DNA of 64,000 nucleotides, taken from contig CAYNHQ010000011.1 in the NCBI GenBank assembly GCA_964397255.1, positions 1 through 64,000 of the forward strand. Direction: 5' to 3'. Below are positions 24,727 to 33,706 of this stretch, piece by piece (position 1 is the stretch's first letter; each line of letters starts with the position of its first letter). Position numbers and translations under genes: made by a program. The notes below the pieces were generated by a model. That model made no database searches and was not told where the DNA came from. It saw only the letters and a list, made by a program, of their open reading frames with translations. The DNA is from CAYNHQ01 sp964397255 (GTDB lineage: Bacteria; Bdellovibrionota_G; JALEGL01; DATDPG01).

Positions 24727-25699
24727 GATGAAAGCTTATTTAGCCCGTCCCCGTGGATTTTGTGCCGGCGTTGTTCGAGCGATCGATACAGTGGAATTGG
24801 CCCTCCAACATTTCGGCACCCCATTATATGTCCGAAAAGAGATTGTTCACAATCAGGCGGTGGTGGAAGGTTTTAAGACACGGGGCGTGGAATTTATCGA
24901 GACATTGGATGAAGCACCCGAAAATAGCCTCGTGATTTTCAGCGCGCACGGCGTTTCGCCGGAGGTTCGGAGACAGGCGGCAGAGCGTAATCTCCATGTC
25001 ATCGATGCCACTTGTCCGTTAGTAACGAAAGTGCATCTGGAAGTTCATCGATTTCGAAAGCAGGGATACTCCATCGTTCTCATCGGCCACGAGGATCACG
25101 ACGAAGTGGAAGGAACCATGGGCGAGGCACCCAATGACATTCAATTGGTCGAGGACGTCGAGGATATCGATTCACTCGTCATCCCAAATCCTGAAAAAAT
25201 TGTGGCGTTGACACAGACCACGTTGAGCGTCGATGAAGCTTCCGAAATGATCAATGCCCTTAGAAAACGATTTCCTCACCTCACCCTACCGGCCAAAGAC
25301 GATATTTGTTATGCCACACAAAACCGACAAGATGCCGTAAAGGCTTTAGTGAAACGAGGCGTAGAGCTTTTGTTGGTGGTCGGATCACAGAATAGCTCAA
25401 ACTCCGTTCGCCTTTGCGAAGTGGCGCGCGCACTAGGCGTCGAAGCGCACCTCATTGATTCCGCGTCCGAGATCGATTCACAATGGCTTGATGGAAAAAG
25501 CGTGGTCGGGATCACGGCCGGCGCTTCCGCCCCCGAGAATCTCGTTCAAGATGTCGTCCAATGGCTGCAAGGCCGTGGAGCCGCTACAGAGGAACTCGAC
25601 TTGATTCAAGAGGATGTCAATTTTGCTCTCCCGGATGAGCTCAAGGAACTCCTAAGATCGGAAAATTCTCCCGCACCCGCTCAAATTCAGACGTTATAA
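24725..25699 (+). CDS. ispH: 4-hydroxy-3-methylbut-2-enyl diphosphate reductase
   Basis: IspH (about 324 aa) makes IPP and DMAPP in the last step of the MEP pathway using a 4Fe-4S cluster. The three cluster cysteines are in RGFCAGVVRAI, IDATCPLVTKVH and DDICYATQNRQ; SAHGVSP carries the substrate His, and SQNSSNSVRL the phosphate-binding serines. Several ATGs are possible at 24716-24728. Divergent from the HEAT gene, whose start it overlaps. Supplies precursors for ispA, hopanoids and carotenoids. Confidence 0.97.
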   Translation: MMKAYLARPRGFCAGVVRAIDTVELALQHFGTPLYVRKEIVHNQAVVEGFKTRGVEFIETLDEAPENSLVIFSAHGVSPEVRRQAAERNLHVIDATCPLVTKVHLEVHRFRKQGYSIVLIGHEDHDEVEGTMGEAPNDIQLVEDVEDIDSLVIPNPEKIVALTQTTLSVDEASEMINALRKRFPHLTLPAKDDICYATQNRQDAVKALVKRGVELLLVVGSQNSSNSVRLCEVARALGVEAHLIDSASEIDSQWLDGKSVVGITAGASAPENLVQDVVQWLQGRGAATEELDLIQEDVNFALPDELKELLRSENSPAPAQIQTL

Positions 25700-26851
25700 C
25701 AACTGAAATGCGTGATCGAGGTCGGCGATAAGGTCGTCGACATGCTCGATTCCGACAGAAAGGCGAATGAGTCCGTCCGAAATTCCCAATTTTGCCCGGA
25801 CATCGGCCGGCAAACTAGCATGCGTCATGATCGCAGGATGTTCAATCAACGATTCCACTCCTCCCAAACTTTCCGCAAGCGAAAAGACTTGAAGACTTGA
25901 AAGGAATTTTTTCGTTTGGTCCAAATTAAATTTTAATCTCGCACTGATCATTCCCCCCCCGAAACCCCTCATCTGTTTCTTAGTCAATGCGTGTTGGGGG
26001 TGATCTTTCAAACCTGGATAAAAAACCTTTTCCACTTTTGGGTGTTTTACCAAATAATCGGCAATCTTTTCTGCGTTGGTCGTGTGCCGCTCCATTCGAA
26101 GAGCCAATGTCTTTAATCCCCGGGTCGTAAGCCAAGCGTCCATCGGCCCCGGAACCGCTCCAATCGAATTTTGAAGAAAGTGAAGTGGCTCCGACAAATC
26201 CTGCCGATTCACAACCAGAGCTCCCCCCACCACATCCGAATGCCCCCCGATATATTTCGTCGTGCTGTGAAGTACGATGTCGGCTCCCAGCGCAAGCGGG
26301 TTCTGAAGAAATGGGCTCGCGAATGTATTGTCGACAACCGTTATAATATTTCTCTTGCGTGCAATTTCGCAAAGCGCCGCAATGTCGTTTAATTTCAAGA
26401 GAGGGTTCGTCGGACTTTCCAGCCACAGCATTTTCGTATTAGCCTTTAAGAGCGGCGACAGACTTTTCGCATCGGTCAAATCGGCAAATGTAAATTCAAA
26501 GGCACGATCATTCATGACACGAGAAAAAAGACGATAGGTTCCCCCATACACATCGTCGCAGGAAACGACGTGGCTTCCTGTGGGTAGAAGATGAAGAAGC
26601 GTCGTAGCCGCTCCCATTCCGGATGAAAATGCGAGTCCATATTTTCCCCCCTCCAGTGAGGCGAGACATTCCTCCAACGAAGTCCGTGTCGGATTAATCG
26701 TTCTGGAATAGTCGTATCCTCTGTGAACTCCGGGAGCCGACTGAACATATGTACTTGTCTGGTAAATCGGCGGAATCACCGCCCCCGTGGATGGGTCGGG
26801 AGACTGACCGGCGTGAATCGCTCTCGTTTCAAATTTGGATTCACGCTTCAT
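25694..26851 (-). CDS. Cystathionine gamma-lyase / gamma-synthase family PLP enzyme
   Basis: A 385-aa Cys/Met-metabolism PLP enzyme. PLP binds Lys199 in LHSTTKYIGGHSDVVGG; other blocks are YDYSRTINPTRTSLEECLAS, SSGMGAATTLL and LESPTNPLLKLNDI. It overlaps the cystathionine beta-synthase gene by 4 nt, so the pair most likely runs reverse transsulfuration (homocysteine to cystathionine to cysteine), which favours gamma-lyase over MetB. Sequence alone does not separate the two. Convergent with ispH, ends overlapping by 6 nt. Confidence 0.92.
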   Translation of the reverse strand: MKRESKFETRAIHAGQSPDPSTGAVIPPIYQTSTYVQSAPGVHRGYDYSRTINPTRTSLEECLASLEGGKYGLAFSSGMGAATTLLHLLPTGSHVVSCDDVYGGTYRLFSRVMNDRAFEFTFADLTDAKSLSPLLKANTKMLWLESPTNPLLKLNDIAALCEIARKRNIITVVDNTFASPFLQNPLALGADIVLHSTTKYIGGHSDVVGGALVVNRQDLSEPLHFLQNSIGAVPGPMDAWLTTRGLKTLALRMERHTTNAEKIADYLVKHPKVEKVFYPGLKDHPQHALTKKQMRGFGGGMISARLKFNLDQTKKFLSSLQVFSLAESLGGVESLIEHPAIMTHASLPADVRAKLGISDGLIRLSVGIEHVDDLIADLDHAFQLL

Positions 26852-28224
26852 GATTTGACCCGCTTGGAAAGAAAGTCGACTAGGTCAATCTTCGTGACGA
26901 TGCCCACCACTTTGGTTTTATCTATCACGAGCGCAATCTGTCCCGAACGGAAAGCGGCCGAAAGCTCCGAAATAGGTGTTCCCAGCGTAATCGACTTGAA
27001 ATTTTGATCTACAAAATTAGCGGCCGGATCATCTCCCGTCGCCTCCCCGGCCATCATCGCGCTCAAAAGATCTACTTCGGTAATGAGCCCTACCAATTTA
27101 CCCGCGCGCATGACAGGCAACTGAGAAATAGAATGCTTCTTCATGGTTCCCACGACGTCTTTTACTTTCTGATCCCAATCTGCCGTGGTCACTTTTCCCA
27201 TCCGGTCTCCCAAAAGATCGGACACCTGGCCCAGCGACTCGTCCATATCGAGAAATCCGTTCTCGCGCATCCAGTCGTCATCATAAAATTTGGAGAGATA
27301 GCGCGATCCGCTGTCTGGAAGAATGATGAGAAATGTTTTCCTTCCTTTGAGGGCTTTTGCGAATTTGACCGCACCGGCGACCGCGCCTCCGCATGAGCCC
27401 CCTACGAAGAGCCCTTCCCTTTTGACGAGATCTCGAGCGAATTGAAAGCACTCGCGATCGTCCACCTGAACCATTTCATCGACAATCTTAAAATTCATAT
27501 TTCCGGGAAGAAAATCCTCACCAAATCCCTCCACCTTGTAGGTCGTTAAAATCTTGGGAGCCTTGCCTGTTTTAAAATACTCGTAAAAAATCGATCCGAC
27601 CGGATCGACGCAAAGAATTTTAATGGATGGTTTCTTTTCTTTTAGAAACGTAGCGATACCGCTAATCGTCCCGCCTGTCCCCGACGCCACGACAAGATAG
27701 TCGAGCTTCTCTCCCATTTGGTCCCAGATTTCAGGTCCGGTCATTCGATAGTGGGCCTTGGTATTGGAAGGGTTATGATACTGGTTAGCCAAAAATGCAT
27801 TGGGGATTTCCTGCGCCAAACGCCGGGCGACGGAATAATAGCTTCGAGGATCTTCGGGCTCCACAGCCGTGGGCGTCGTCACCACCCGTGCACCAAACGC
27901 ACGAAGAGCTTTTATTTTTTCACTCGAAACTTTGTCGGGCATGACAAAAACACAGTGATAACCCTTCACAGCTCCCACCATGGCTAACCCCATCCCCGTA
28001 TTCCCTGAGGTACATTCGATAATCGTTCCGCCGGGCTTCAGCTCACCCGACACGGCCGCATCTTCGACGATTTGAAGGGCAATTCGATCTTTGATGGAAC
28101 TTCCTGGATTGAGGAACTCCAGTTTGACATAAAGATCGTGGCCGAGATCCGCACCGATGGTATTGAGTTTTACAATCGGCGTGTGGCCGATGCATTCCAA
28201 AACATTTGAAAAAACGTCTTTCAT
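26848..28224 (-). CDS. Cystathionine beta-synthase with C-terminal CBS pair
   Basis: A 458-aa enzyme. The fold II PLP domain (1-325) has Lys45 in NPGSSIKDRIA, the ECTSGNTGMGLA loop and the GTGGTISGIA phosphate cradle. Two CBS domains follow (about 335-455: TADWDQKVKDVVGTMKKHSI and TLGTPISELSAAFRSGQI) and could bind adenosyl ligands. This is the eukaryote-like layout for joining serine and homocysteine. Co-translated with the gamma-lyase-type gene. Confidence 0.94.
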   Translation of the reverse strand: MKDVFSNVLECIGHTPIVKLNTIGADLGHDLYVKLEFLNPGSSIKDRIALQIVEDAAVSGELKPGGTIIECTSGNTGMGLAMVGAVKGYHCVFVMPDKVSSEKIKALRAFGARVVTTPTAVEPEDPRSYYSVARRLAQEIPNAFLANQYHNPSNTKAHYRMTGPEIWDQMGEKLDYLVVASGTGGTISGIATFLKEKKPSIKILCVDPVGSIFYEYFKTGKAPKILTTYKVEGFGEDFLPGNMNFKIVDEMVQVDDRECFQFARDLVKREGLFVGGSCGGAVAGAVKFAKALKGRKTFLIILPDSGSRYLSKFYDDDWMRENGFLDMDESLGQVSDLLGDRMGKVTTADWDQKVKDVVGTMKKHSISQLPVMRAGKLVGLITEVDLLSAMMAGEATGDDPAANFVDQNFKSITLGTPISELSAAFRSGQIALVIDKTKVVGIVTKIDLVDFLSKRVKS

Positions 28225-28239
28225 GACAAAGTTATACCG

Positions 28240-29847
28240 TTATTGTGCAACGATCGAAAGGTTTGCGAAGGGGTGTTGGTCCCAAATGTTGGGCTCATAT
28301 CCACGGATACGGCCTGAAATCAGTATGGGTGTCGACGCATGTAGAAGCGGCACGATACCGCCCTCTCGCAGCAAAAGAGCCTCAGCTCTTCTATAAAATC
28401 CCTTTGCATTGTCCCATTTTCGCTCCGATTGCGCCGCGTCCAACAGCTCATCATAAGACTTGTTCGAAAAACCTCCGGGAGAAGTTGACCGAAATGATTC
28501 CAAAAAGGCGAATGGTTCTTCCGGAAGCGCGGCGAGTTCATCCAATGCGAGAGTATAATTTTGCCCCCGAATCGCTTTCTGATACTCGTCCTCTTTTTTT
28601 GGTTCGATCTTTATGCCTTCAAGACCAATCGTCCGTTTCCATATGGCTTCCAGAGCCAGCGCGAGTTTCCGCATTTTCGCCGAATCACGATAAATCATGG
28701 AAAGCACGGGGAGGGTTTTACATTTCGAATTCCCCTCTTCTTTCGCACAATAGCCAAGATCACGCAGGAGTTTGATCGCCCCAGGGACATTATAGAGATA
28801 GCCTCGGGGGGCGTCGTAATCCTTTACTCCATCCGGAACCAAAGAAAACGCCGACTTTTCTCCTTCCGATGAAAAACTGTCGCTCAAGAGGTTTCGATTT
28901 ACCGACATGGCAAGAGCCTGCCGGAGGGACAGTGAACTCAGGGGAAGTTTCGTCGTATTCAAACGAACGAAGAAGGTCCGAAGATCAGACTGGTAAATTA
29001 GATCGGGTTTCCCCACATATTGACTCAGCGCTGAACTCGAAAGGCCGAAATCTCGATAACCGAATTGATCGACGCGATTTTCAGAATAAAGCTTCGACCC
29101 CTCCTCTCGGTTCGAGACAATAAAAATCTGAATTTCATCGAGTTCGACGGATCCCGCCAAGCGATGGTTGGGATTTTTTGCCAAAACAATTACCGAAGGT
29201 GTCTGTTTGACGAGAATGAAAGGACCATTTCCCACCCAATTCTCAGGTGTGGTCCAATCTCCTTTGATGCGATCGACAGTCTCCTGCTGCACAGGCGAAG
29301 TTACTGGCAGCGTCAATACATCGATCAGAGCGGCATTCGGTTGACGCAACTCGAGAATGAGCGTCGTATCGTCTTTTGCTTCGATCCCCAATTGCACGGG
29401 ATCGATCAGGCCACTGCCGTGGTATTCCTCGGCCCCACGTATATCGAAGAGAAGTTCAGCCGCCCAAGAATCCGTGGTCGAGGAAAGAAGTCTTCGAAGA
29501 GAATAAACAAAATCCTCCGCACGAACCTTCGCGCCGTTCGACCAGCGGAGATCTTTTCGAAGAGTGATCGTGAGACGTTTTCCATCGCCCGATGTCACGA
29601 CCTTTTCGGCCGACGCTCCGACCGGCATTCCTGTGCGTGGATCCTTCGCCAAGAGAGGCTCCGTTAGATTGGAAAGAAGGAGGAGTTCGGCATTTGAATC
29701 GGCCAACGCCGGATCGAGAGATTCTATCGGCCCCGCTACAACCGGCCGGAAAACTCTTTTTGCGGGTGTAGAAACGGGAGTCTGCGCGTAGACTGTACCC
29801 GCCGCAAGCCATCCTACAAGAATTAGACGTAGTAGTCCGCGAGGGAT
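28240..29847 (-). CDS. Peptide ABC transporter substrate-binding protein (OppA-like), start codon unusual
   Basis: A solute-binding protein of the OppA/DppA class (SBP_bac_5): LADSNAELLLLSNLTEPLLA at the mature N-terminus, LRKDLRWSNGAKVRAEDFVY, and KPDLIYQSDLRTFFVRLNTT. The only canonical in-frame start is a TTG at 29706, but this lies inside the conserved N-terminus (VAGPIESLDPALADSN). Upstream in the same frame there is a perfect signal peptide (n-region PRGLLR, h-region LILVGWLAAGTV, cleavage VYA-Q), with no ATG, GTG or TTG. An ATC at 29847-29845 sits 7 nt after GGGAAGG and would give that signal peptide; it is used here as the start. It overlaps the upstream gene end. No permease genes follow in this window. 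Confidence 0.78.
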   Translation of the reverse strand: MPRGLLRLILVGWLAAGTVYAQTPVSTPAKRVFRPVVAGPIESLDPALADSNAELLLLSNLTEPLLAKDPRTGMPVGASAEKVVTSGDGKRLTITLRKDLRWSNGAKVRAEDFVYSLRRLLSSTTDSWAAELLFDIRGAEEYHGSGLIDPVQLGIEAKDDTTLILELRQPNAALIDVLTLPVTSPVQQETVDRIKGDWTTPENWVGNGPFILVKQTPSVIVLAKNPNHRLAGSVELDEIQIFIVSNREEGSKLYSENRVDQFGYRDFGLSSSALSQYVGKPDLIYQSDLRTFFVRLNTTKLPLSSLSLRQALAMSVNRNLLSDSFSSEGEKSAFSLVPDGVKDYDAPRGYLYNVPGAIKLLRDLGYCAKEEGNSKCKTLPVLSMIYRDSAKMRKLALALEAIWKRTIGLEGIKIEPKKEDEYQKAIRGQNYTLALDELAALPEEPFAFLESFRSTSPGGFSNKSYDELLDAAQSERKWDNAKGFYRRAEALLLREGGIVPLLHASTPILISGRIRGYEPNIWDQHPFANLSIVAQ

Positions 29848-30203
29848 TCGAGCACCTTCCCTTCTTTTGAAACCTTCTTTGTGTCTTGCTCCAAAATAGC
29901 TACCAAATAATTATGATGATGTTCGGAAATTCGGGCAAAGACATCCGGCGGAGTATCTCGCTTCAGCTCGATGGCCTGCCAAAACACCTGATTGTCGACT
30001 GAGACTTGATGTCCAATGAGTTCGTGGCCAACTCGATAGAGAAATTCAATACCTTCGAACGGACAGGGCTGAATGACCAACCGAACATTTTTTTGCTTTC
30101 CGAGCGCCTCGATTTCTGTTCGTCGTGAATCAAAATCTTCTTCTTGAATAAATAAGACCACGCTAAAAAATTTAGAGGCGTCTTGGAAGGCGGAGAAATT
30201 CAC
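29823..30203 (-). CDS. Conserved hypothetical protein after the M16 peptidase
   Basis: A 126-aa soluble protein (MNFSAFQDASKFFSVVLFIQ at the start) with alternating strands and helices and a His-rich stretch SEHHHNYLVAI. No family recognised. It overlaps the M16 peptidase stop by 4 nt and its own end overlaps the start region of the peptide-binding protein, so the three genes look like one operon. Residues such as CPFEGIEFLYRVGHELIGHQ suggest a possible small alpha/beta domain. Confidence 0.7.
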   Translation of the reverse strand: MNFSAFQDASKFFSVVLFIQEEDFDSRRTEIEALGKQKNVRLVIQPCPFEGIEFLYRVGHELIGHQVSVDNQVFWQAIELKRDTPPDVFARISEHHHNYLVAILEQDTKKVSKEGKVLESLADYYV

Positions 30204-32827
30204 CCGATTTTACCTCGTACAATTCCCAGCGCCGACTGCTCCGGATTGATAATTTCCTCCGCCACATGCCGAACCTGTTCGGCGTTTACACTTTCAATCC
30301 TGCGATCGTATTCGACCAGTCCCTCCAACCCACGACCCGTCATAAAGTGATAAATGAGCTCGTACGAAACCGCGCGGGTGCCTTGCATAGCAATCGCGTA
30401 ACTCCCCTTGGCGTAGGCTTTCGCCGCCTTGAGCTCCGCATCGCTGGGGGCCCGTTTGGTTACTTTGACGAGTTCATTGAGAAGCAATTCCCGAGCTTCC
30501 TCTTCCTTCTCAGGACTCGTAGCGATGTATGTAAAAAACGCTCCGCCTCGAAGCAGTGCGATGTTAAAAGCCGTAACGGTATACGCGAGGGATCGCTTCT
30601 CACGAAGTTCCATAAAGAGCCTTCCCCCCATCCCGGAGAGAATGTTTCGCAGCACTTCGAGTGCAAAATATCGATCGTCGCGTAGGCTCACACCTGAAAA
30701 TCCGATGACCATGCCGGTTTGTTTTCGTTCCCGCTCTTCCATTTTCTGGCGAACTCCTCGAGAAGGAATCACCGGAATAATCTGCGCTCGCTTTTCTTCA
30801 TCGGAATCTCCCGAAATGGCAAACGAGCGGTGAACCAAGTCCATGGCTCTCTTCCGATCAACATCTCCCACCACGGCAACGACCATCTTTTTCCATTGAT
30901 AACTTTGGTTGTACCAATCGATGAGCTGCTCACGATGCAGGGACGTAATGGTTTCTTCTGTGCCATTTCGGGGAAGCCCGTACGGATGCTGACCATACAG
31001 CGCGGAATAAAAGAGCTCGATGGGATAGGAAAACATATCATCCCGATTTCGTCGCAACGCCGCGAGAACCGCCGCGCGCTCTCTTTCGATCTCATGCTCG
31101 GGAAATTGGGGACGGGTGATAATGTCGCTTAAAAGTTCCATCGCGGGATCCAAATTTCGAGAAAGTACATTCATCGAATAGCCGAAGACATCGGCGGTGG
31201 TTTCAAAACGCACGGAACTTCCAAGAGCCTCCATCTCGAACGCGATCTCATCCGCCGTTTTTCTCTCCGTCCCTTTAAGTGATGTACGAAGAACAAATTG
31301 TGAAATTCCGCAATTCTCGGTCGTCTCGCCGAGTCGTCCCCCAGGGAAATAAACGGCAACTGTCGCAAGAGGGAGACCCTTGTTTTCGACATGAAGTAGC
31401 GAAATGCCTCCTTCCATTTGAATCCACTCGGCTCCCTTCGCAAGGGGGGTCCCTGCATCCCCCATAAAAGTAAACGAGGGAAGAGACTCGACGGTTGCAG
31501 GAGCGGGCGTGGAACCAATTTTTTCCGCCCGAGTGGCCACGCGCTTACGCAAGCTATCCAATCGCAAATCGTAGGCAGCGCCCTCGCCTACTTCGTTGGG
31601 AACATATTCGAGCAAACTCATATTCGAAAAAGTGAAATATTTCTCGGCGACCCGGACCAACTCGGCGGGGGTTACGGCCCGCATCGCATTGACATAGTCG
31701 ATCATTTTTTGGTACCCGCCCAACGACTCAAAGTAGGCGAGGCTATAGGCCTGGCCCACAACGTCCTCCTTTTCGGCAAAAAAATTAGCCTCGACGATAT
31801 TTCGGATCTTCTCTACTTCTTCAACCGTTGGAGGATCACGCTTTACTCGGTCGAGTTCGACCCAAATTTCCTCTTCGCTGGCTGCGATATTTTCCGGGCG
31901 GAGATCGGCTTCCACGGTAAAATAACCAGCGTCGGCCGTGGAATAGAACGACGCGCCTATGCCATCCACCAGGCCTTTCTCTTCCTTCAGCGATCGATAA
32001 AGCCTGGAGCTCCTTCCACGACCCAAAAGCGTACTAAGCGCGGTGACCGCTGCATAATCTGGATCACGGGCGGATGGCGCATGAAAACCCATTTTAACCA
32101 ATGCCTGGGTCACGTCTCCAGTGATCCGCGACATTCGAGGAGCTTCTTGCGCAGGCTCCTCGAGAGAAGTCTCTCGATCGACGTTCCCACCGGGAAGAGA
32201 AGAGTAGAGCTTTTCAATGTCGGTGGTCACTCGGCCGACATCGAAGTCACCCACGATCACCAACGCTGTATTGGATGGTCGGTAGTAGCGTTGATAATAG
32301 GCCAACATCGAATCTCGTTCATACCCACGGATGTCCGATTCCCTTCCCATCCTCCATCGTCGAATCCGGTGCCGACTAAATGCCATTTCAACCAGTTTTT
32401 CCCATGCATAGGGGTCGGGGTTGTCATATTTTCGTTTCAATTCCTGAATGATGACTTCTTTTTCACGTTCCATCTCTTCCGCATCGAAGAGAGGATGGAT
32501 TAGCGCGTCGGCCTGTATATCGAGCGCCTGTGAAACGGCTCCCGAAGGCACTACCGTGTAATAGTACGTATAGTCGTAGATCGTCGAAGCATTAAGATAC
32601 CCACCGATGGCTTTGGTTTCCTGCGCCATCACCCCCACACCTCGACAGGCAGTCCCCTTGAAAAACATGTGTTCGAGAAAATGCGAGATCCCGATCATGG
32701 AATCGGGCTCATTTAAATACCCGACATTCACCCATGTCAGGATGCAGGTCACGGGGGATCGCCGATTCGGATGAAGTAGAACCGTTAGACCGTTTGAAAG
32801 CGTTTTTTTCTGAACCGATTCAAGCAA
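30200..32827 (-). CDS. M16 family zinc metallopeptidase, two-repeat form
   Basis: An 875-aa pitrilysin-family peptidase with an active N-terminal half and an inactive C-terminal half. The inverted zinc motif is HFLEH (residues 49-53), with the third ligand in EREKEVIIQELKRKYDNP. The second half (from about 440) repeats the fold (ISQFVLRTSLKGTERKTADE) without the His motif. No signal peptide, so cytosolic by prediction. Start is a TTG 8 nt after a -10 box (TACGAT), which implies a leaderless transcript. Confidence 0.93.
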   Translation of the reverse strand: MLESVQKKTLSNGLTVLLHPNRRSPVTCILTWVNVGYLNEPDSMIGISHFLEHMFFKGTACRGVGVMAQETKAIGGYLNASTIYDYTYYYTVVPSGAVSQALDIQADALIHPLFDAEEMEREKEVIIQELKRKYDNPDPYAWEKLVEMAFSRHRIRRWRMGRESDIRGYERDSMLAYYQRYYRPSNTALVIVGDFDVGRVTTDIEKLYSSLPGGNVDRETSLEEPAQEAPRMSRITGDVTQALVKMGFHAPSARDPDYAAVTALSTLLGRGRSSRLYRSLKEEKGLVDGIGASFYSTADAGYFTVEADLRPENIAASEEEIWVELDRVKRDPPTVEEVEKIRNIVEANFFAEKEDVVGQAYSLAYFESLGGYQKMIDYVNAMRAVTPAELVRVAEKYFTFSNMSLLEYVPNEVGEGAAYDLRLDSLRKRVATRAEKIGSTPAPATVESLPSFTFMGDAGTPLAKGAEWIQMEGGISLLHVENKGLPLATVAVYFPGGRLGETTENCGISQFVLRTSLKGTERKTADEIAFEMEALGSSVRFETTADVFGYSMNVLSRNLDPAMELLSDIITRPQFPEHEIERERAAVLAALRRNRDDMFSYPIELFYSALYGQHPYGLPRNGTEETITSLHREQLIDWYNQSYQWKKMVVAVVGDVDRKRAMDLVHRSFAISGDSDEEKRAQIIPVIPSRGVRQKMEERERKQTGMVIGFSGVSLRDDRYFALEVLRNILSGMGGRLFMELREKRSLAYTVTAFNIALLRGGAFFTYIATSPEKEEEARELLLNELVKVTKRAPSDAELKAAKAYAKGSYAIAMQGTRAVSYELIYHFMTGRGLEGLVEYDRRIESVNAEQVRHVAEEIINPEQSALGIVRGKIG

Positions 32828-32835
32828 GAGAAAGT

Positions 32836-32863
32836 ATCGTAACAGTTTGCATCAGCATCGCAA
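32836..32863 (-). promoter_or_regulatory. Promoter of the M16 peptidase operon (leaderless spacing)
   Basis: Minus strand TTGCGA (32863-32858), 16-nt spacer, TACGAT (32841-32836), 8 nt to the TTG start. It overlaps the 3' end of the carotenoid gene. Confidence 0.5.
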
Positions 32864-33574
32864 TGTGAACAAAAGTACGGTTGGGATAAGATAGATAAAA
32901 CAACCGGCAATAAACAGCCCCCATTCCCCGATCCATGCCGTGACTGCAAGATTGAATGCCAACACTCCGTAATAAAGACCGACTCCAAAGAAGTCACTTC
33001 CGGGTATTTGAAACGTTCTTCCTCTCGAAAACTTATTTTCAAGCCGCTGAAATACAAACGTGGCGACCCAGCCGACCAACCCCCATCCCAATGCATTTGA
33101 AAGTGGAACACCAAAATAATAACCGGAGTAATCGTAGTAATAGATTCTTCCGAGAAACCATCGATCGCCGCGAAGTGCCACGGGATCAATCACCGCATCA
33201 ATCATCATCATGTAAAGGGAGGTGAGAAGAAGAACCTTCCAGCTCTTCCGTATAGGAGGAGTCAATGAGAAGAGCGCCATGGAATAGGAAGCAAAAAGAA
33301 GAAACGAATACGACAGGGAATCCATAAACGGCACGTTGGAAATGTAAAGCTCCTGTCCCCGTGTCAACCCGGTATAGTGATAAAAACCGTAGGGAAATCC
33401 GTTCCGCGTGGAGGAGTATTCCGAAAGAAATGCAATGAACCACGTGCCCAGCCAAAAGAGCAACGTTCGCCGCCACCCTATGGTGACCGTCCCAGCAAAA
33501 AGAAACGCCGACAAAAAAACAAAAACATAGGGCCGCAGCGCGATTGTTTTGAAGAAAAGTGTCAGGACATCCAT
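32852..33574 (-). CDS. Carotenoid biosynthesis protein (CruF/DUF422-like)
   Basis: A 240-aa integral membrane protein with about seven helices. The conserved DUF422 features are SEYSSTRNGFPYGFYHYTG, MMIDAVIDPVALRGDRWFLG and YYFGVPLSNALGWGLVGW. This family includes CruF, a gamma-carotene 1',2'-hydratase, and related enzymes. No other carotenoid gene is adjacent; substrate is therefore unknown. Isoprenoid supply comes from ispH and ispA in this window. Confidence 0.82.
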   Translation of the reverse strand: MDVLTLFFKTIALRPYVFVFLSAFLFAGTVTIGWRRTLLFWLGTWFIAFLSEYSSTRNGFPYGFYHYTGLTRGQELYISNVPFMDSLSYSFLLFASYSMALFSLTPPIRKSWKVLLLTSLYMMMIDAVIDPVALRGDRWFLGRIYYYDYSGYYFGVPLSNALGWGLVGWVATFVFQRLENKFSRGRTFQIPGSDFFGVGLYYGVLAFNLAVTAWIGEWGLFIAGCFIYLIPTVLLFTLRC

Positions 33575-33676
33575 GGGTCAATCATTTGGCGAATTGCTGC
33601 TCATTTGAGCTCAACCAGACTACCGAGTCAATTCTCTAAGCTCCGGAAATTCTGATCATTTCCTCCATACCGAACC

Positions 33677-33691
33677 TGGCACGGAGATTGT
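33677..33691 (+). promoter_or_regulatory. Candidate sigma-54 promoter before a lipoprotein gene
   Basis: TGGCACG-N4-TTGT matches the -24/-12 consensus (TGGCACG-N4-TTGC) except for the last base, with exact spacing. Start of transcription would be about 33703, three or four bases before the ATG at 33707, so the mRNA would be leaderless if this promoter is used. Confidence 0.5.
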
Positions 33692-33706
33692 GATTCTATC
33701 CATGTA

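Noticed and set aside
31418..32503. 361-aa open frame on the plus strand
   Set aside because: Entirely antisense to the M16 peptidase, with no start signal and low-complexity translation; a shadow frame.
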